From JAHJEM01 sp043805315 (GTDB lineage: Archaea; Nanobdellota; Nanobdellia; Woesearchaeales; JAHJEM01): a DNA stretch of 21,374 nt. Below the pieces are notes generated by a model. The model worked only from the letters and a program-made list of their open reading frames with translations, did no database searches and was not told the origin of the DNA. The position numbers and the translations under genes were made by a program. Positions within the stretch are counted from its first letter, which is position 1. Each line of letters opens with the position of its first letter. Below, one piece after another: positions 1 to 7,329 of this stretch. The stretch is from NCBI GenBank assembly GCA_043805315.1, contig JAZDID010000143.1, positions 1 to 21,374 on the forward strand. The letters run 5' to 3'.

Positions 1-12
1 GGGTGCCCCGCA

Positions 13-38
13 GGACATTTTCCCAGAGGAAAATGTCC
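13..38. repeat. Perfect 11-bp hairpin
   Basis: Bases 13-23 are exactly complementary to 28-38, with a four-base loop at 24-27. A second short arm (10-13 with 41-44) can extend the stem across a small bulge. A run of six T lies downstream at 60-65, so on the + strand this could end a transcript entering from the left. No gene is visible before it, so the role is an inference. Confidence 0.5.
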
Positions 39-185
39 GTCTGCCCGCCAATATGACTATTTTTTAATAAAAATTCAAGAAAAAAGAATTAATGGATGAA
101 GCCGCCTTTCACTTTATCACCAATATTCAACACAATCCTGATGCATATAAATACAGTAAAACTCATCTTAAAACAAAACACTAAA

Positions 186-194
186 TTAATAAAT
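186..194 (+). promoter_or_regulatory. TATA box for the tRNA gene
   Basis: An AT-only stretch (TTAATAAAT) is centred about 28 bases before the first base of the tRNA. This is the expected distance for an archaeal TATA box with transcription starting at or near the mature 5' end. Confidence 0.45.
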
Positions 195-237
195 GCCTCC
201 GAACTTCATTATTGCACGAGCCTGTAGCGCAGCCTGG

Positions 238-278
238 ATAGCCTGAATCCAAGAATAAAATCGGATTCGCTAAGGCAC
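238..278 (+). other. tRNA intron 1, D-loop, position 19/20
   Basis: The junction bases allow several cut points, but only this one gives a standard bulge-helix-bulge. The central helix GCCT (232-235) pairs with AGGC (273-276). Three-base bulges are GGA (236-238) and ACA (277-279). An inner helix follows (239-242 with 269-272, then 245-250 with 263-268). Cutting after the second base of each bulge restores a normal D-loop. Confidence 0.85.
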
Positions 279-297
279 ATAGCGCGACAGCCTCCTA

Positions 298-380
298 AAA
301 AACCTATGATGAACATTTCGCTAGTACACTGTCCGCAAGGATTTGTGTAGGAAATGAGTTAACAGAGGTTTAATGGTGAG
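298..380 (+). other. tRNA intron 2, anticodon loop, canonical position 37/38
   Basis: The intron lies at the standard archaeal position after base 37. The central helix is 292-295 with 375-378 (three of four pairs). The inner helix is a perfect 300-305 with 366-371. Bases 306-312 match a C box (ATGATGA), but no CTGA D box is present in the intron, so a C/D guide RNA is not claimed. Confidence 0.85.
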
Positions 381-402
381 AGCTGTAGGTCGGGGGTTCG
401 AA

Positions 403-475
403 TACAGCGGACAGAACGCTGGGAACAGCCAACAGGACAGTTGACTGTCAGCTGCGTTCTGTTCGCAGTCGTGAG
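403..475 (+). other. tRNA intron 3, T-loop, position 59/60
   Basis: Removal restores a seven-base T-loop closed by a 5-bp GC stem. The inner helix is long: 404-419 pairs with 454-469 with a single A-A mismatch and one G-U pair. Cutting inside bulges 401-403 and 474-476 leaves a central helix 397-400/470-473 with three of four pairs. A palindromic segment at 436-449 can form a further hairpin in the intron loop. Confidence 0.83.
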
Positions 476-510
476 TCCCCCCAGGCTCGTCCTATTCACT
501 GTGATGTCCA

Positions 511-1749
511 ATGCATGAGAAACAAAAGAAGCTCTGGGTCATTGCGCTGTTGGCAATCGGCCTCATAGGACTAGTTATCATCTTCATCCAGGTCCCTCCA
601 AGCCAGGTCATCCGTACCTTCCGACATGCCAAACCCCTCGCCGCCCTCATGTTCCTGGCAAGCTCGGTCATGGTCATGGTCGCCTTCTCGTTCCGCTGGC
701 ACCTCATCCTCAGGGCACATGGCTACAAAGTCTCTGTCTGGAACCTGCTGAAATACCGCGTGTGCGGCTATGGCATCGGCGCCATGACTCCGACTGCAAA
801 AGTGGGGGGCGAGCCAGTCCGCATGATGCTCCTTGCACGGCACGGCATACCGCCAATGAAGCGCGTCTCTTCAGTCTTGACAGACAAGATCGTCGAGATC
901 AGCACAAACGTCTTTTTCTTCCTCATCGGCCTCATCCTCGTCCTCGTCGTCATCGCACTCCCTCTGAAGACAGAAATCATCATCATCTGCCTGATGATTA
1001 TCCTCATCTTCCTCATCTTCCTCTTCTACTACCACATCTTCAGCGAACGCTACTTCTTCACGAGAATCTTCCGCCTCCTCCACCTGCACAAGATGAAGCG
1101 GCTAAAGCTGTTCGAATACCACATCAAGGAAATGGAGAAGATCATGATTGATTATCATATGCAGCACAGGAAGAACTTTTACATAGTCATCCTCATCTCC
1201 TCCCTGGGCTGGATCTTCACCCTTCTGCAGCTCCACTTCGCACTGACTATTCTCGGCATCACCACAGCGACCCTGAGCCAACTGTTCATCATCCTCATCT
1301 TTATCGGCCTCGCCTTCCTCTTTCCCATCCCTCTCGCAGTGGGGAGCCTGGAGGCATTGCAGATTTCATCCTTTGCCCTCCTGCGCCTCGGGCCTTCTGC
1401 CTCTGCTGTGGCGATGAGCTTCCTCATCCGCACCCTCGATCTCTTTTGGATCCTGCTCGCCCTGGTTTTCCTGGGATCGATGAAACTCAACATAGTCAAG
1501 ATCTTCACCCGCAGCCTAAAGACAGTCGATGAAGAGCTCACTGAAGTGAAGCTGAAGCAGTCCGGCGCATCAGTCAAGATCATCAGACACCACCAAAAGA
1601 CTGCCGAGCCAAGAAAGCCCAGTGCAATCACGCGCTGGATCACTGCGCACAAGAAGAAGAGGAGAGAGGCACACGAACGCAAAAAACAAGAGCATGCTGC
1701 AAAGGAGCGCGAGGAGCACTTGTTCTCATACCTCACCAAGAAGCGCTAG
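511..1749 (+). CDS. Flippase-like / LPG synthase transmembrane-domain membrane protein
   Basis: This is a 412-residue polytopic membrane protein with about eight hydrophobic segments between residues 8 and 330. The family signature is visible: GGEPVR near residue 100 and the P-x-P-L-A-V-G-S-L-E-A segment near 275. The family (LPG synthase transmembrane region, UPF0104, AglD/MprF-like) is linked to lipid flipping or lipid-linked sugar handling. Substrate cannot be read from the sequence. The last 75 residues form a strongly basic, charged cytoplasmic tail. The ATG lies 21 bases after the tRNA, with GTGAT at 501-505 as ribosome binding site, so readthrough from the tRNA promoter is possible. 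The 3' end overlaps the convergent gene by 24 bases. Confidence 0.85.
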   Translation: MHEKQKKLWVIALLAIGLIGLVIIFIQVPPSQVIRTFRHAKPLAALMFLASSVMVMVAFSFRWHLILRAHGYKVSVWNLLKYRVCGYGIGAMTPTAKVGGEPVRMMLLARHGIPPMKRVSSVLTDKIVEISTNVFFFLIGLILVLVVIALPLKTEIIIICLMIILIFLIFLFYYHIFSERYFFTRIFRLLHLHKMKRLKLFEYHIKEMEKIMIDYHMQHRKNFYIVILISSLGWIFTLLQLHFALTILGITTATLSQLFIILIFIGLAFLFPIPLAVGSLEALQISSFALLRLGPSASAVAMSFLIRTLDLFWILLALVFLGSMKLNIVKIFTRSLKTVDEELTEVKLKQSGASVKIIRHHQKTAEPRKPSAITRWITAHKKKRREAHERKKQEHAAKEREEHLFSYLTKKR

Positions 1750-2829
1750 GTAGCTGGCAGCCCAGAGCATGGCATCATCGCACATATAGAATGCTGCATG
1801 GTAGGGCTTTCCTTCTGGCGTGAACACCTCAAGGAAATTCTGATGCGTGAGAATAATCTTCTTGTACTTTTCCAGATATAGAGTGAGCATCCTCTTATCC
1901 ATCAGAGAGACAACGTGCAAGTAGGCCAGGCCCAGGTGCAGCCAGACAGCGCTGCCTTCGTAATTCGGTGTCAGCCTTGCCACCCATAATTCCTTTCTCT
2001 TGTCCCTGGCATTCGCGTATTTCAGCGGGAAAGGCTTGTCCAAGCCTGCTCTCCTGATTGCCGCGATGGAAGAGCGCATCATCTTCTTATCGTCGAATAT
2101 GCCAAAATAGAATGGGAAGACATTCGCATCGCCCGCCACGTGCGCCTCCTTTGACAGGTCATCAGAGAAATATCTGCCATTCCAGAAATTCTTCCGGATG
2201 TTCTTTTTCAGGTCATGCCTCTGGAACGGGTTTTTCAGCCTGAGAAGCTCCAGCTCTTGCGAGAGCATGGCCACGCAGCAGTTGTCATAGCAGGATGAAT
2301 CCCGCGTGTATTGGTCCCGTATTGAAGAAAAGTAGGTGTTCCTTTTCACAATCCCCTTGCTGCTGTCAAATACCTTTTCCCTGTATTTCAGGACTTCATT
2401 TTCCAGGAACGGCTTGTAGGCAAACACGAGATCATGGGCTTTCGCAATCCGCAGTGACCTGATCAGGAATGGCAGGCTGTCAGAGGAATATCCAAAAGAG
2501 TCTACAGGAATCCCTCCTGGCGTCAGCTGCGTCGCCACCTTCCCGTGCCTGGAAAAAACAGAAAGCGCATATTCCAATGTCTTGCGCACTTCTTTTTCAT
2601 ATCCGAGCTTCAGCAGGCTTTCGACGCAAAGCCCGAAATCCCGTGTGAAGAACTGCCTGAAATTGCCTGCGCTTGCCATGAAATACTCGTGCTCTTCATT
2701 GAAACAGGAAGCGACAATGCCCGTGCAGACATCCTTGTCAGAACCCTCATATGCTGGAAATCCCTTCAAGCGGACAGCCAGGCTCCTCCTGAAAAAACGG
2801 AATCCTTCACTGAGAAGAGCGCTGCACAT
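1726..2829 (-). CDS. Six-hairpin glycosidase-like protein
   Basis: The 367-residue protein has the repeating helical-hairpin texture of the six-hairpin glycosidase fold (GH15, amylo-alpha-1,6-glucosidase and relatives). Recognisable pieces are F-x-T-R-D-F-G near residue 62, then V-A-T-Q-L-T-P-G-G-I-P, D-S-L-P-F, and an acidic G-D-A-N-V-F-P segment around 235. There is no signal peptide, so it is probably cytoplasmic and may trim a storage or lipid-linked glycan; substrate is unknown. It lies 26 bases after carS on the same strand and is probably cotranscribed with it. Its stop overlaps the flippase-like gene. The enzyme class is fairly likely; activity is inference. Confidence 0.65.
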   Translation of the reverse strand: MCSALLSEGFRFFRRSLAVRLKGFPAYEGSDKDVCTGIVASCFNEEHEYFMASAGNFRQFFTRDFGLCVESLLKLGYEKEVRKTLEYALSVFSRHGKVATQLTPGGIPVDSFGYSSDSLPFLIRSLRIAKAHDLVFAYKPFLENEVLKYREKVFDSSKGIVKRNTYFSSIRDQYTRDSSCYDNCCVAMLSQELELLRLKNPFQRHDLKKNIRKNFWNGRYFSDDLSKEAHVAGDANVFPFYFGIFDDKKMMRSSIAAIRRAGLDKPFPLKYANARDKRKELWVARLTPNYEGSAVWLHLGLAYLHVVSLMDKRMLTLYLEKYKKIILTHQNFLEVFTPEGKPYHAAFYMCDDAMLWAASYLALLGEV

Positions 2830-2855
2830 GGATTTGGATAAAGGCTTTCCGGTTC

Positions 2856-3410
2856 TTAAATCTTTTTATTGTCCACATGCAGGAGGTAGCCGATGAACTT
2901 GACAATCAGGTGCAGGATCGGGCTGAAGACCAGGATGATGAGCACTGCCTTCAGGCTCGGGATGAAGACGAGGAACGAGAGCAGGAGCCCGCCGATGACA
3001 AAATCAAGCTGGTCAAACGGGAACCAGCTCGTGCCTGGCTTGACACCAGCCTGGCGCTTGAAGAACGACTTGACCGCGTCGCCGAGCAAGGCGCCAAGGC
3101 CGAGCAGAAATCCAAGGAGCAGGATATGGAAATATGAGATAGAGGAGTAGTCAATAAGAGAAATCCCCTGGAAAAATTGATCCTGGTACAGCGCTTTCTG
3201 GAGCACTGCGATGAGCATTGCCATTGCTGTGCCTATGACAATCCCTCTCCAGGTCTTATTGTCGCCGAGAATCCTCTTACCTTTAAGTGATCTGCCCATA
3301 TCAACAGGCAGTGCCAAGGAATGAAAAACTTTCCGAAACAGGACAGGAGACATGTTGGCGAAGTACGCCGGAAGGAAATAGTAGAGGGATTGGAGGATGA
3401 ATATGAGCAT
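2856..3410 (-). CDS. carS: CDP-archaeol synthase
   Basis: CarS (DUF46) uses CTP to activate digeranylgeranylglyceryl phosphate to CDP-archaeol, the common precursor of archaeal polar lipids, in the membrane. The 184-residue length and hydrophobic profile fit the family. Conserved motifs are visible: G-D-N-K-T-W-R-G at residues 49-56, and a long block G-D-A-V-K-S-F-F-K-R then K-P-G-T-S-W-F-P-F-D-Q-L-D in the last half. A TATA-like stretch lies at about 3455-3468 and an AGGAG/GTGAG ribosome site precedes the ATG. The product would feed the CDP-alcohol phosphatidyltransferase encoded at 5767-6483. Confidence 0.93.
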   Translation of the reverse strand: MLIFILQSLYYFLPAYFANMSPVLFRKVFHSLALPVDMGRSLKGKRILGDNKTWRGIVIGTAMAMLIAVLQKALYQDQFFQGISLIDYSSISYFHILLLGFLLGLGALLGDAVKSFFKRQAGVKPGTSWFPFDQLDFVIGGLLLSFLVFIPSLKAVLIILVFSPILHLIVKFIGYLLHVDNKKI

Positions 3411-3504
3411 GTTTTCTCACTTACTCCTGAGATTTTTATCCTTCATGAGACGCTCTTTATTATAAATGTATCGTACCCCTATTATCATGCGGTATAATCC
3501 CTCT

Positions 3505-4128
3505 TCATTTCTGGCAGCAGTAGACAAGTGCTGGAGGGAAGCTTGCGAATGTTGTCTTGGTCTTTCTGATTGTATGAAATTTCTCATGCAATAACGCGCA
3601 CAAATTTCTTCCCCGATTGAAAAGAAGGGCATGAAGGTAGGCTCCAATGAATAGTTTTCCTTTAGGAGATAATGTATCATGGATGGTGTCCAGCATCTTC
3701 TCTTGAGCGTCTTTTTTCCATCCTCCAAGAGGAAGAGTGGAAATCACGATGTCACACGAGCGTACATGGTGCTGGTGAAGATATTTTTTGAGATGCAGTG
3801 CCGAGTCATGGTAGACGATTGCACGATGGCATCTCTTCTTGGTCATCGCGATGAATTCCTTGTTTATCTCCATGCTGAAGAAGAGGGAATCCTTTGGCTT
3901 GTTTTCAAGGATTTTTTCTGTGACTGCGCCAGTCCCGCTCCCCAATTCAACAATGGTTTTTGCCTGTGATAAATCTGCGGCTGCAAGGAAAAGGGCGACA
4001 TATCTTTGCGACGCAGGGGTAATCATCCCTGTAGAGAAAGGGTGCAGAAAAAATTGTCTGAATATACTTGCCAAGGTATCACCTGTAAAATCGGGTTCTC
4101 GCCATTTAATAAAACTATCGTTTTGCAA
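3505..4128 (-). CDS. Class I SAM methyltransferase, phospholipid N-methyltransferase (PmtA)-like
   Basis: This is a 207-residue single-domain Rossmann methyltransferase. The SAM-binding motif I V-E-L-G-S-G-T-G is at residues 60-67, preceded by F-S-T-G-M-I-T-P-A-S. An acidic M-E-I-N segment follows at 86-89, V-I-S-T-L-P-L lies near 127, and the protein ends P-P-A-L-V-Y. This pattern resembles bacterial PmtA, which methylates phosphatidylethanolamine, and also the KsgA-type superfamily. The neighbourhood of carS and a CDP-alcohol transferase supports a lipid amine substrate; that is inference. The start appears to be TTG at 4128. A GGAGG lies about 15 bases upstream, which is long, so the start is less certain. 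No in-frame ATG is available near it. Confidence 0.72.
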   Translation of the reverse strand: MQNDSFIKWREPDFTGDTLASIFRQFFLHPFSTGMITPASQRYVALFLAAADLSQAKTIVELGSGTGAVTEKILENKPKDSLFFSMEINKEFIAMTKKRCHRAIVYHDSALHLKKYLHQHHVRSCDIVISTLPLGGWKKDAQEKMLDTIHDTLSPKGKLFIGAYLHALLFNRGRNLCALLHEKFHTIRKTKTTFASFPPALVYCCQK

Positions 4129-4195
4129 GGTATTGATCTGACCCCTCCGATATTGAATATCCCGTAAAAAAGACAGTTCGCGGGAAAAAAGAAAA

Positions 4196-4207
4196 GATTT
4201 TTAAATC
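4196..4207. promoter_or_regulatory. Shared near-palindromic TATA region of a divergent promoter
   Basis: GATTTTTAAATC is almost its own reverse complement. It sits between the methyltransferase gene (-) and the aminotransferase operon (+), with no other strong TATA box in the gap. It would start the + transcript near 4228 and the - transcript near 4173. A CCCG/CGGG inverted repeat (4161-4164, 4181-4184) flanks it. Confidence 0.5.
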
Positions 4208-4247
4208 ACGCATTTTTTTTAAAGCCGCATGAGCTGTGGAGCTGGAA

Positions 4248-5783
4248 ATGAAGGTCTCTATTGATAATAAGCAGGCGAAAAAGCTTCTTGCAAAGTACAA
4301 GCCCTATCTCTCAAGGAATGACATTGGGAAATTGTTCAAACTCATCCTGGAGCGGCCTAATGAAGATATCTATGATATCACCGAGGACTATATTGCCAAG
4401 AAATATTCCATTGACAAGATAACCGACCTCATAGAAGAGACCCAGAAAAAGCAGGTCTCGTTCAAATGGATCATGCAGAAGCTTCACATATCGAAGAGCA
4501 GGTTCTATTTTCGGCTGAATTACCTGAAAAGATACTATATAAAACGGAACATCGACCTCATAATCCAGAGGAGCAAGATAACCAAGAGGCAACGCATCCC
4601 GAAAGACAAGTTTTACATCAATCAGCTCTTGAAGCGGAAGGACACCCAGCGCTACATCCTGCTGAATCCAGGGCCAGTGCTAACCAGCCCAAGCGTCAAA
4701 AACGCACTCGTACAATACGATATGTGCCATCGGGACAAAGACTTCCAAGACCTGCTTGCCAAGCTCAAGAGGCAGTGTCTTCTTCTCTTCGGCGCTGATA
4801 AGAAGTATCGTGTCCTTTTCATCAGCGGTTCAGGCACCGCAGGTCTTGAAGCTGCGTTATCCTCATTCATCCCCGAAGGGAAAAAAGTGCTTGTTGCCTC
4901 CAATGGGGCATTCGGAGAGAGACTTTCTGATATCCTTACCCTGCACAGAATTCCAGTCGTCTACAGGAAATATCCTTGGGGAAAACGACTGAACATCCAT
5001 GATCTTGAACAACATCTTGAGGAGGATAATGACATCTACGCCATCGCAGTGAACCATCATGAGACATCTGTCGGCCTCCTCAATCCAATCCACACGATAG
5101 GGATGTTGGCAAAGAAATACAAGAAGATCTTCATCATTGACGCGATCTCCAGCCTCGGAGCTGAGAAAATCAATGTCATCAGAGACAATATCGATGTGTG
5201 TATCACGAGCTCCAACAAATGCATCCATTCAGTGACAGGGTTAAGCCTCGTCTGCGCAAAGCAACACCTTCTCGACTCACTGAAGGAACAGAGACCAAGG
5301 AGCTATTACCTGGACGTCTACAAGCATTATCAGTACCTCGAAAACCTAAACCAGACTCCGTACACACCAAACATCACGAGCTTTTTTGCCCTGGATGCCG
5401 CAGTCAAAGAGCTTCTCGAGGAGGGGCTGGAGAACCGGCGAAAAAAGTATATCAGAAGAAATTCCTTGCTGAAGTCAGAGCTCATACGGCTGGGCTTCAG
5501 TTTTTTCACAGACTCCGGTGATGAATCCCACACCATTCTCACAGTGAAGGTGCCTGAATGGCTCGAATACAGGGAATTCTACAATAAGGTCAAGTCATTA
5601 GGATTCCTTATCTATGATTGCAAGCCCCCTCTCTATGGAAAATATTTTCAGATTGCTAATATGGGCGACCTGAATGAGGCGATGCTGTACGATTTCATCT
5701 TTGTCGTCGAAAAGGTGCTGAAAGAGATGAATAGCGGAAGAAAAGCAAAGAAAAAGGTGCTTTACAATGTTATTGAAATTTAA
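4248..5783 (+). CDS. PLP-dependent class V aminotransferase, 2-aminoethylphosphonate transaminase (PhnW)-like, with N-terminal extension
   Basis: The C-terminal ~375 residues are a fold-type I aminotransferase. L-N-P-G-P is at residues 139-143 (counted from the ATG), followed by G-S-G-T-A-G-L-E-A, an N-H-H-E-T-S-V-G-L-L-N-P stretch, D-A-I-S-S-L-G and S-S-N-K-C with the PLP lysine at K324. This series, including the S-N-K-C-I segment, matches PhnW (phosphonoacetaldehyde/2-aminoethylphosphonate transaminase) better than serine-glyoxylate enzymes. The first ~130 residues are not part of the family; they are helical and basic, with an HTH-like stretch at about 70-100. An ATG at 4248 is preceded by GGAG at correct spacing; a GTG at 4236 is an alternative. 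The gene overlaps the next by 17 bases. The substrate could be another small amino compound. Confidence 0.8.
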   Translation: MKVSIDNKQAKKLLAKYKPYLSRNDIGKLFKLILERPNEDIYDITEDYIAKKYSIDKITDLIEETQKKQVSFKWIMQKLHISKSRFYFRLNYLKRYYIKRNIDLIIQRSKITKRQRIPKDKFYINQLLKRKDTQRYILLNPGPVLTSPSVKNALVQYDMCHRDKDFQDLLAKLKRQCLLLFGADKKYRVLFISGSGTAGLEAALSSFIPEGKKVLVASNGAFGERLSDILTLHRIPVVYRKYPWGKRLNIHDLEQHLEEDNDIYAIAVNHHETSVGLLNPIHTIGMLAKKYKKIFIIDAISSLGAEKINVIRDNIDVCITSSNKCIHSVTGLSLVCAKQHLLDSLKEQRPRSYYLDVYKHYQYLENLNQTPYTPNITSFFALDAAVKELLEEGLENRRKKYIRRNSLLKSELIRLGFSFFTDSGDESHTILTVKVPEWLEYREFYNKVKSLGFLIYDCKPPLYGKYFQIANMGDLNEAMLYDFIFVVEKVLKEMNSGRKAKKKVLYNVIEI

Positions 5784-6483
5784 AGATCTCTTTACAGTAA
5801 TGACCATCATTCTTGGCTTCTCTGTGCTCTTGTTCTCCTCAGAACAGCACTATGTCCTCGCCTCTGTTATGATCCTTCTCGGTGGTTTTTTTGACCAGTT
5901 GGACGGCATGGTCGCACGCTGGACAAAGACCGGCAATAGGTTTGGCTATGAATTCGACCTTGTCGCAGACCTCATCATCTACTCAGTCGCGCCGGCCATC
6001 CTCATCTTCTTCATGTTTTCTGCCTACAACACATATTACGCGCTCGTGATCAGCCTTTTCCCATTGATCTTTGGCTGCATCCGGCTCGCGCGGTTCAATG
6101 TGAAAAAGATCGAGTACCCTGGCTACTGGATCGGGCTGACCAGGCCAGGAGTCGCATTATTCATAGTTGCGTTTCTCAACTCGCATCTCTTCACTATCTA
6201 TACATCATATCTCCTCGGAGGGGTCTGCATCCTTCTTGTCTCCATCCTCAACATCTCATTCATCCCCTACATTGGCCATCATAAGAGAAAATTCTCTTTA
6301 TGGCAGAAAGCAATTTTCCTCCTGATGCTCGCCATTCTTGCCATCGCCATCTTTTTCGGGCTGTTCTGGGATGTCTTGTTTGTTTATGTCATCCTCTATT
6401 TGCTTTCACCAGCATACCTCATTCCAACCAAGGAACGGGTGAAGATACACAGATTCATCAAAAAGTGGAAATCGGAAAATTGA
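5767..6483 (+). CDS. CDP-alcohol phosphatidyltransferase, archaetidylserine synthase-like
   Basis: This is a 238-residue membrane enzyme with six or more hydrophobic segments. The catalytic signature of the family is complete: D43-x2-D46-G47-x2-A50-R51-x8-G60-x3-D64-x3-D68. The following R-L-A-R-F-N-V segment and Y-W-I-G-L-T-R-P are typical of the PssA branch, so the likely reaction joins a headgroup such as serine to CDP-archaeol with release of CMP. The start is ATG with GGTG seven bases upstream, inside the end of the aminotransferase gene; the overlap suggests translational coupling. Because the partner gene resembles a phosphonate transaminase, an aminophosphonate headgroup is an alternative. 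Confidence 0.87.
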   Translation: MLLKFKDLFTVMTIILGFSVLLFSSEQHYVLASVMILLGGFFDQLDGMVARWTKTGNRFGYEFDLVADLIIYSVAPAILIFFMFSAYNTYYALVISLFPLIFGCIRLARFNVKKIEYPGYWIGLTRPGVALFIVAFLNSHLFTIYTSYLLGGVCILLVSILNISFIPYIGHHKRKFSLWQKAIFLLMLAILAIAIFFGLFWDVLFVYVILYLLSPAYLIPTKERVKIHRFIKKWKSEN

Positions 6484-6496
6484 AAAGAGCACTCTC

Positions 6497-7309
6497 ATGC
6501 GCATGCAAAACCCGGGAGATATTCTTATACAGAAAAAAGAAGCATTTGCAGCAAAGGTCAAGGAGCTCGCAAAATCTCATTACTTCATCGCGTCAATCCA
6601 TGTCCATACCACGAATTCTGACGGAACTGTCTCTCCGGAAACGATGGCGGACATGGCTGTTAAACATAATATTTTTATTGCAATTACTGATCATACCACC
6701 ATCCCTGATTTCAGCAGCTTCAACAAGCAGCAGCAAGAAAGAATCATTCCAGGCATCGAAATCACGAGCAGTGAGCACATTGATGTGATAGCATATTTTG
6801 ACGATTATAAAGAGTTAAAGGGTTTCTATGAACAGAGCATCAGACCCTGCAAAATCGGCCCTTTTAAGACATCGATTCCCATAAATGACCTCATCCAGCT
6901 TCTCGGAGAAAAGAGATGTATCGTTAATGTTCCTCATATTCACTATCCATCAGACCCTTTCCGCCTTAATTTTTTCAAAGCACTCAAAAGAGGAATCATA
7001 ACAAAGAAAAGCTTGCAGAGGATACATCTTATTGAAGTCTTCAACGCGTACCATGATGCCAAGAACCTTAAATCGAATTTGGAGCTCGTCCGCCGATTGC
7101 AGAAACATCCTGCGGTTGGTGCAGACGCTCATACTGCAGGAACACTCTTGAACGGACTTGTCTATTGCCGGGCAGCCACAAAAAAGGAGTTTCTCAAAAA
7201 GCTGCAAAAAGGAGAATTTAGAATGATTGCACGAAAGACAAATTTCTTAGATAATATCCTCCCATTCTATAAACAGATCATACTTCATCTTAGATCATTC
7301 ATAAGATAA
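6497..7309 (+). CDS. PHP-domain metal-dependent phosphoesterase
   Basis: The 270-residue protein carries the four PHP metal-binding motifs in order: H-V-H-T near residue 35, I-T-D-H-T near 63, G-I-E-I-T-S near 87, an H-x-H pair in V-P-H-I-H near 148, and G-A-D-A-H-T near 213. Such proteins hydrolyse phosphate esters using two or three metal ions; 3',5'-nucleoside bisphosphates and histidinol phosphate are known substrates in other members. It starts 13 bases after the phosphatidyltransferase stop, so it is the third gene of the operon. It may dephosphorylate a headgroup precursor, which is inference. An ATG two codons later is a possible alternative start. Confidence 0.83.
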   Translation: MRMQNPGDILIQKKEAFAAKVKELAKSHYFIASIHVHTTNSDGTVSPETMADMAVKHNIFIAITDHTTIPDFSSFNKQQQERIIPGIEITSSEHIDVIAYFDDYKELKGFYEQSIRPCKIGPFKTSIPINDLIQLLGEKRCIVNVPHIHYPSDPFRLNFFKALKRGIITKKSLQRIHLIEVFNAYHDAKNLKSNLELVRRLQKHPAVGADAHTAGTLLNGLVYCRAATKKEFLKKLQKGEFRMIARKTNFLDNILPFYKQIILHLRSFIR

Positions 7310-7329
7310 AAAAAGGTGGTGAGAAAAAC

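Larger units (their letters stand above)
218..489 (+). tRNA. tRNA-Arg (anticodon CCU) interrupted by three introns
   Basis: Removing three introns gives a complete 75-base tRNA. The acceptor stem is 218-224 with 482-488, and the D-stem is 227-230 with 282-285. The anticodon stem is 287-291 with 382-386, around a loop whose bases 34-36 (294-296) read CCT. The variable loop is AGGTC, and the T-stem GGGGG (392-396) pairs with CCCCC (477-481) around TTCGAAT. The discriminator is G489 and CCA is not encoded. G18G19, the G15-C48 pair and A20 (an arginine identity base) are all present. Proposed introns are 238-278 (41 nt, between 19 and 20), 298-380 (83 nt, between 37 and 38) and 403-475 (73 nt, between 59 and 60). 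Each has a bulge-helix-bulge-like fold. Anticodon CCU reads AGG codons. Confidence 0.93.

Noticed and set aside
92..184. A 30-codon open frame left of the tRNA (ATG to TAA).
   Set aside because: It has no ribosome site, no recognisable similarity, and runs into the tRNA promoter region. Chance is likely.
298..380. A C/D box guide RNA within tRNA intron 2.
   Set aside because: A C box is present but a D box is missing, and no C'/D' pair is convincing.
3417..3728. A 103-codon open frame on the - strand overlapping the methyltransferase gene.
   Set aside because: It overlaps the methyltransferase in another frame and shows no domain; the methyltransferase frame has clear motifs.
4236..4247. 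GTG at 4236 as the aminotransferase start.
   Set aside because: ATG 4248 has GGAG at good spacing; the GTG overlaps that site. It stays possible but is less likely.
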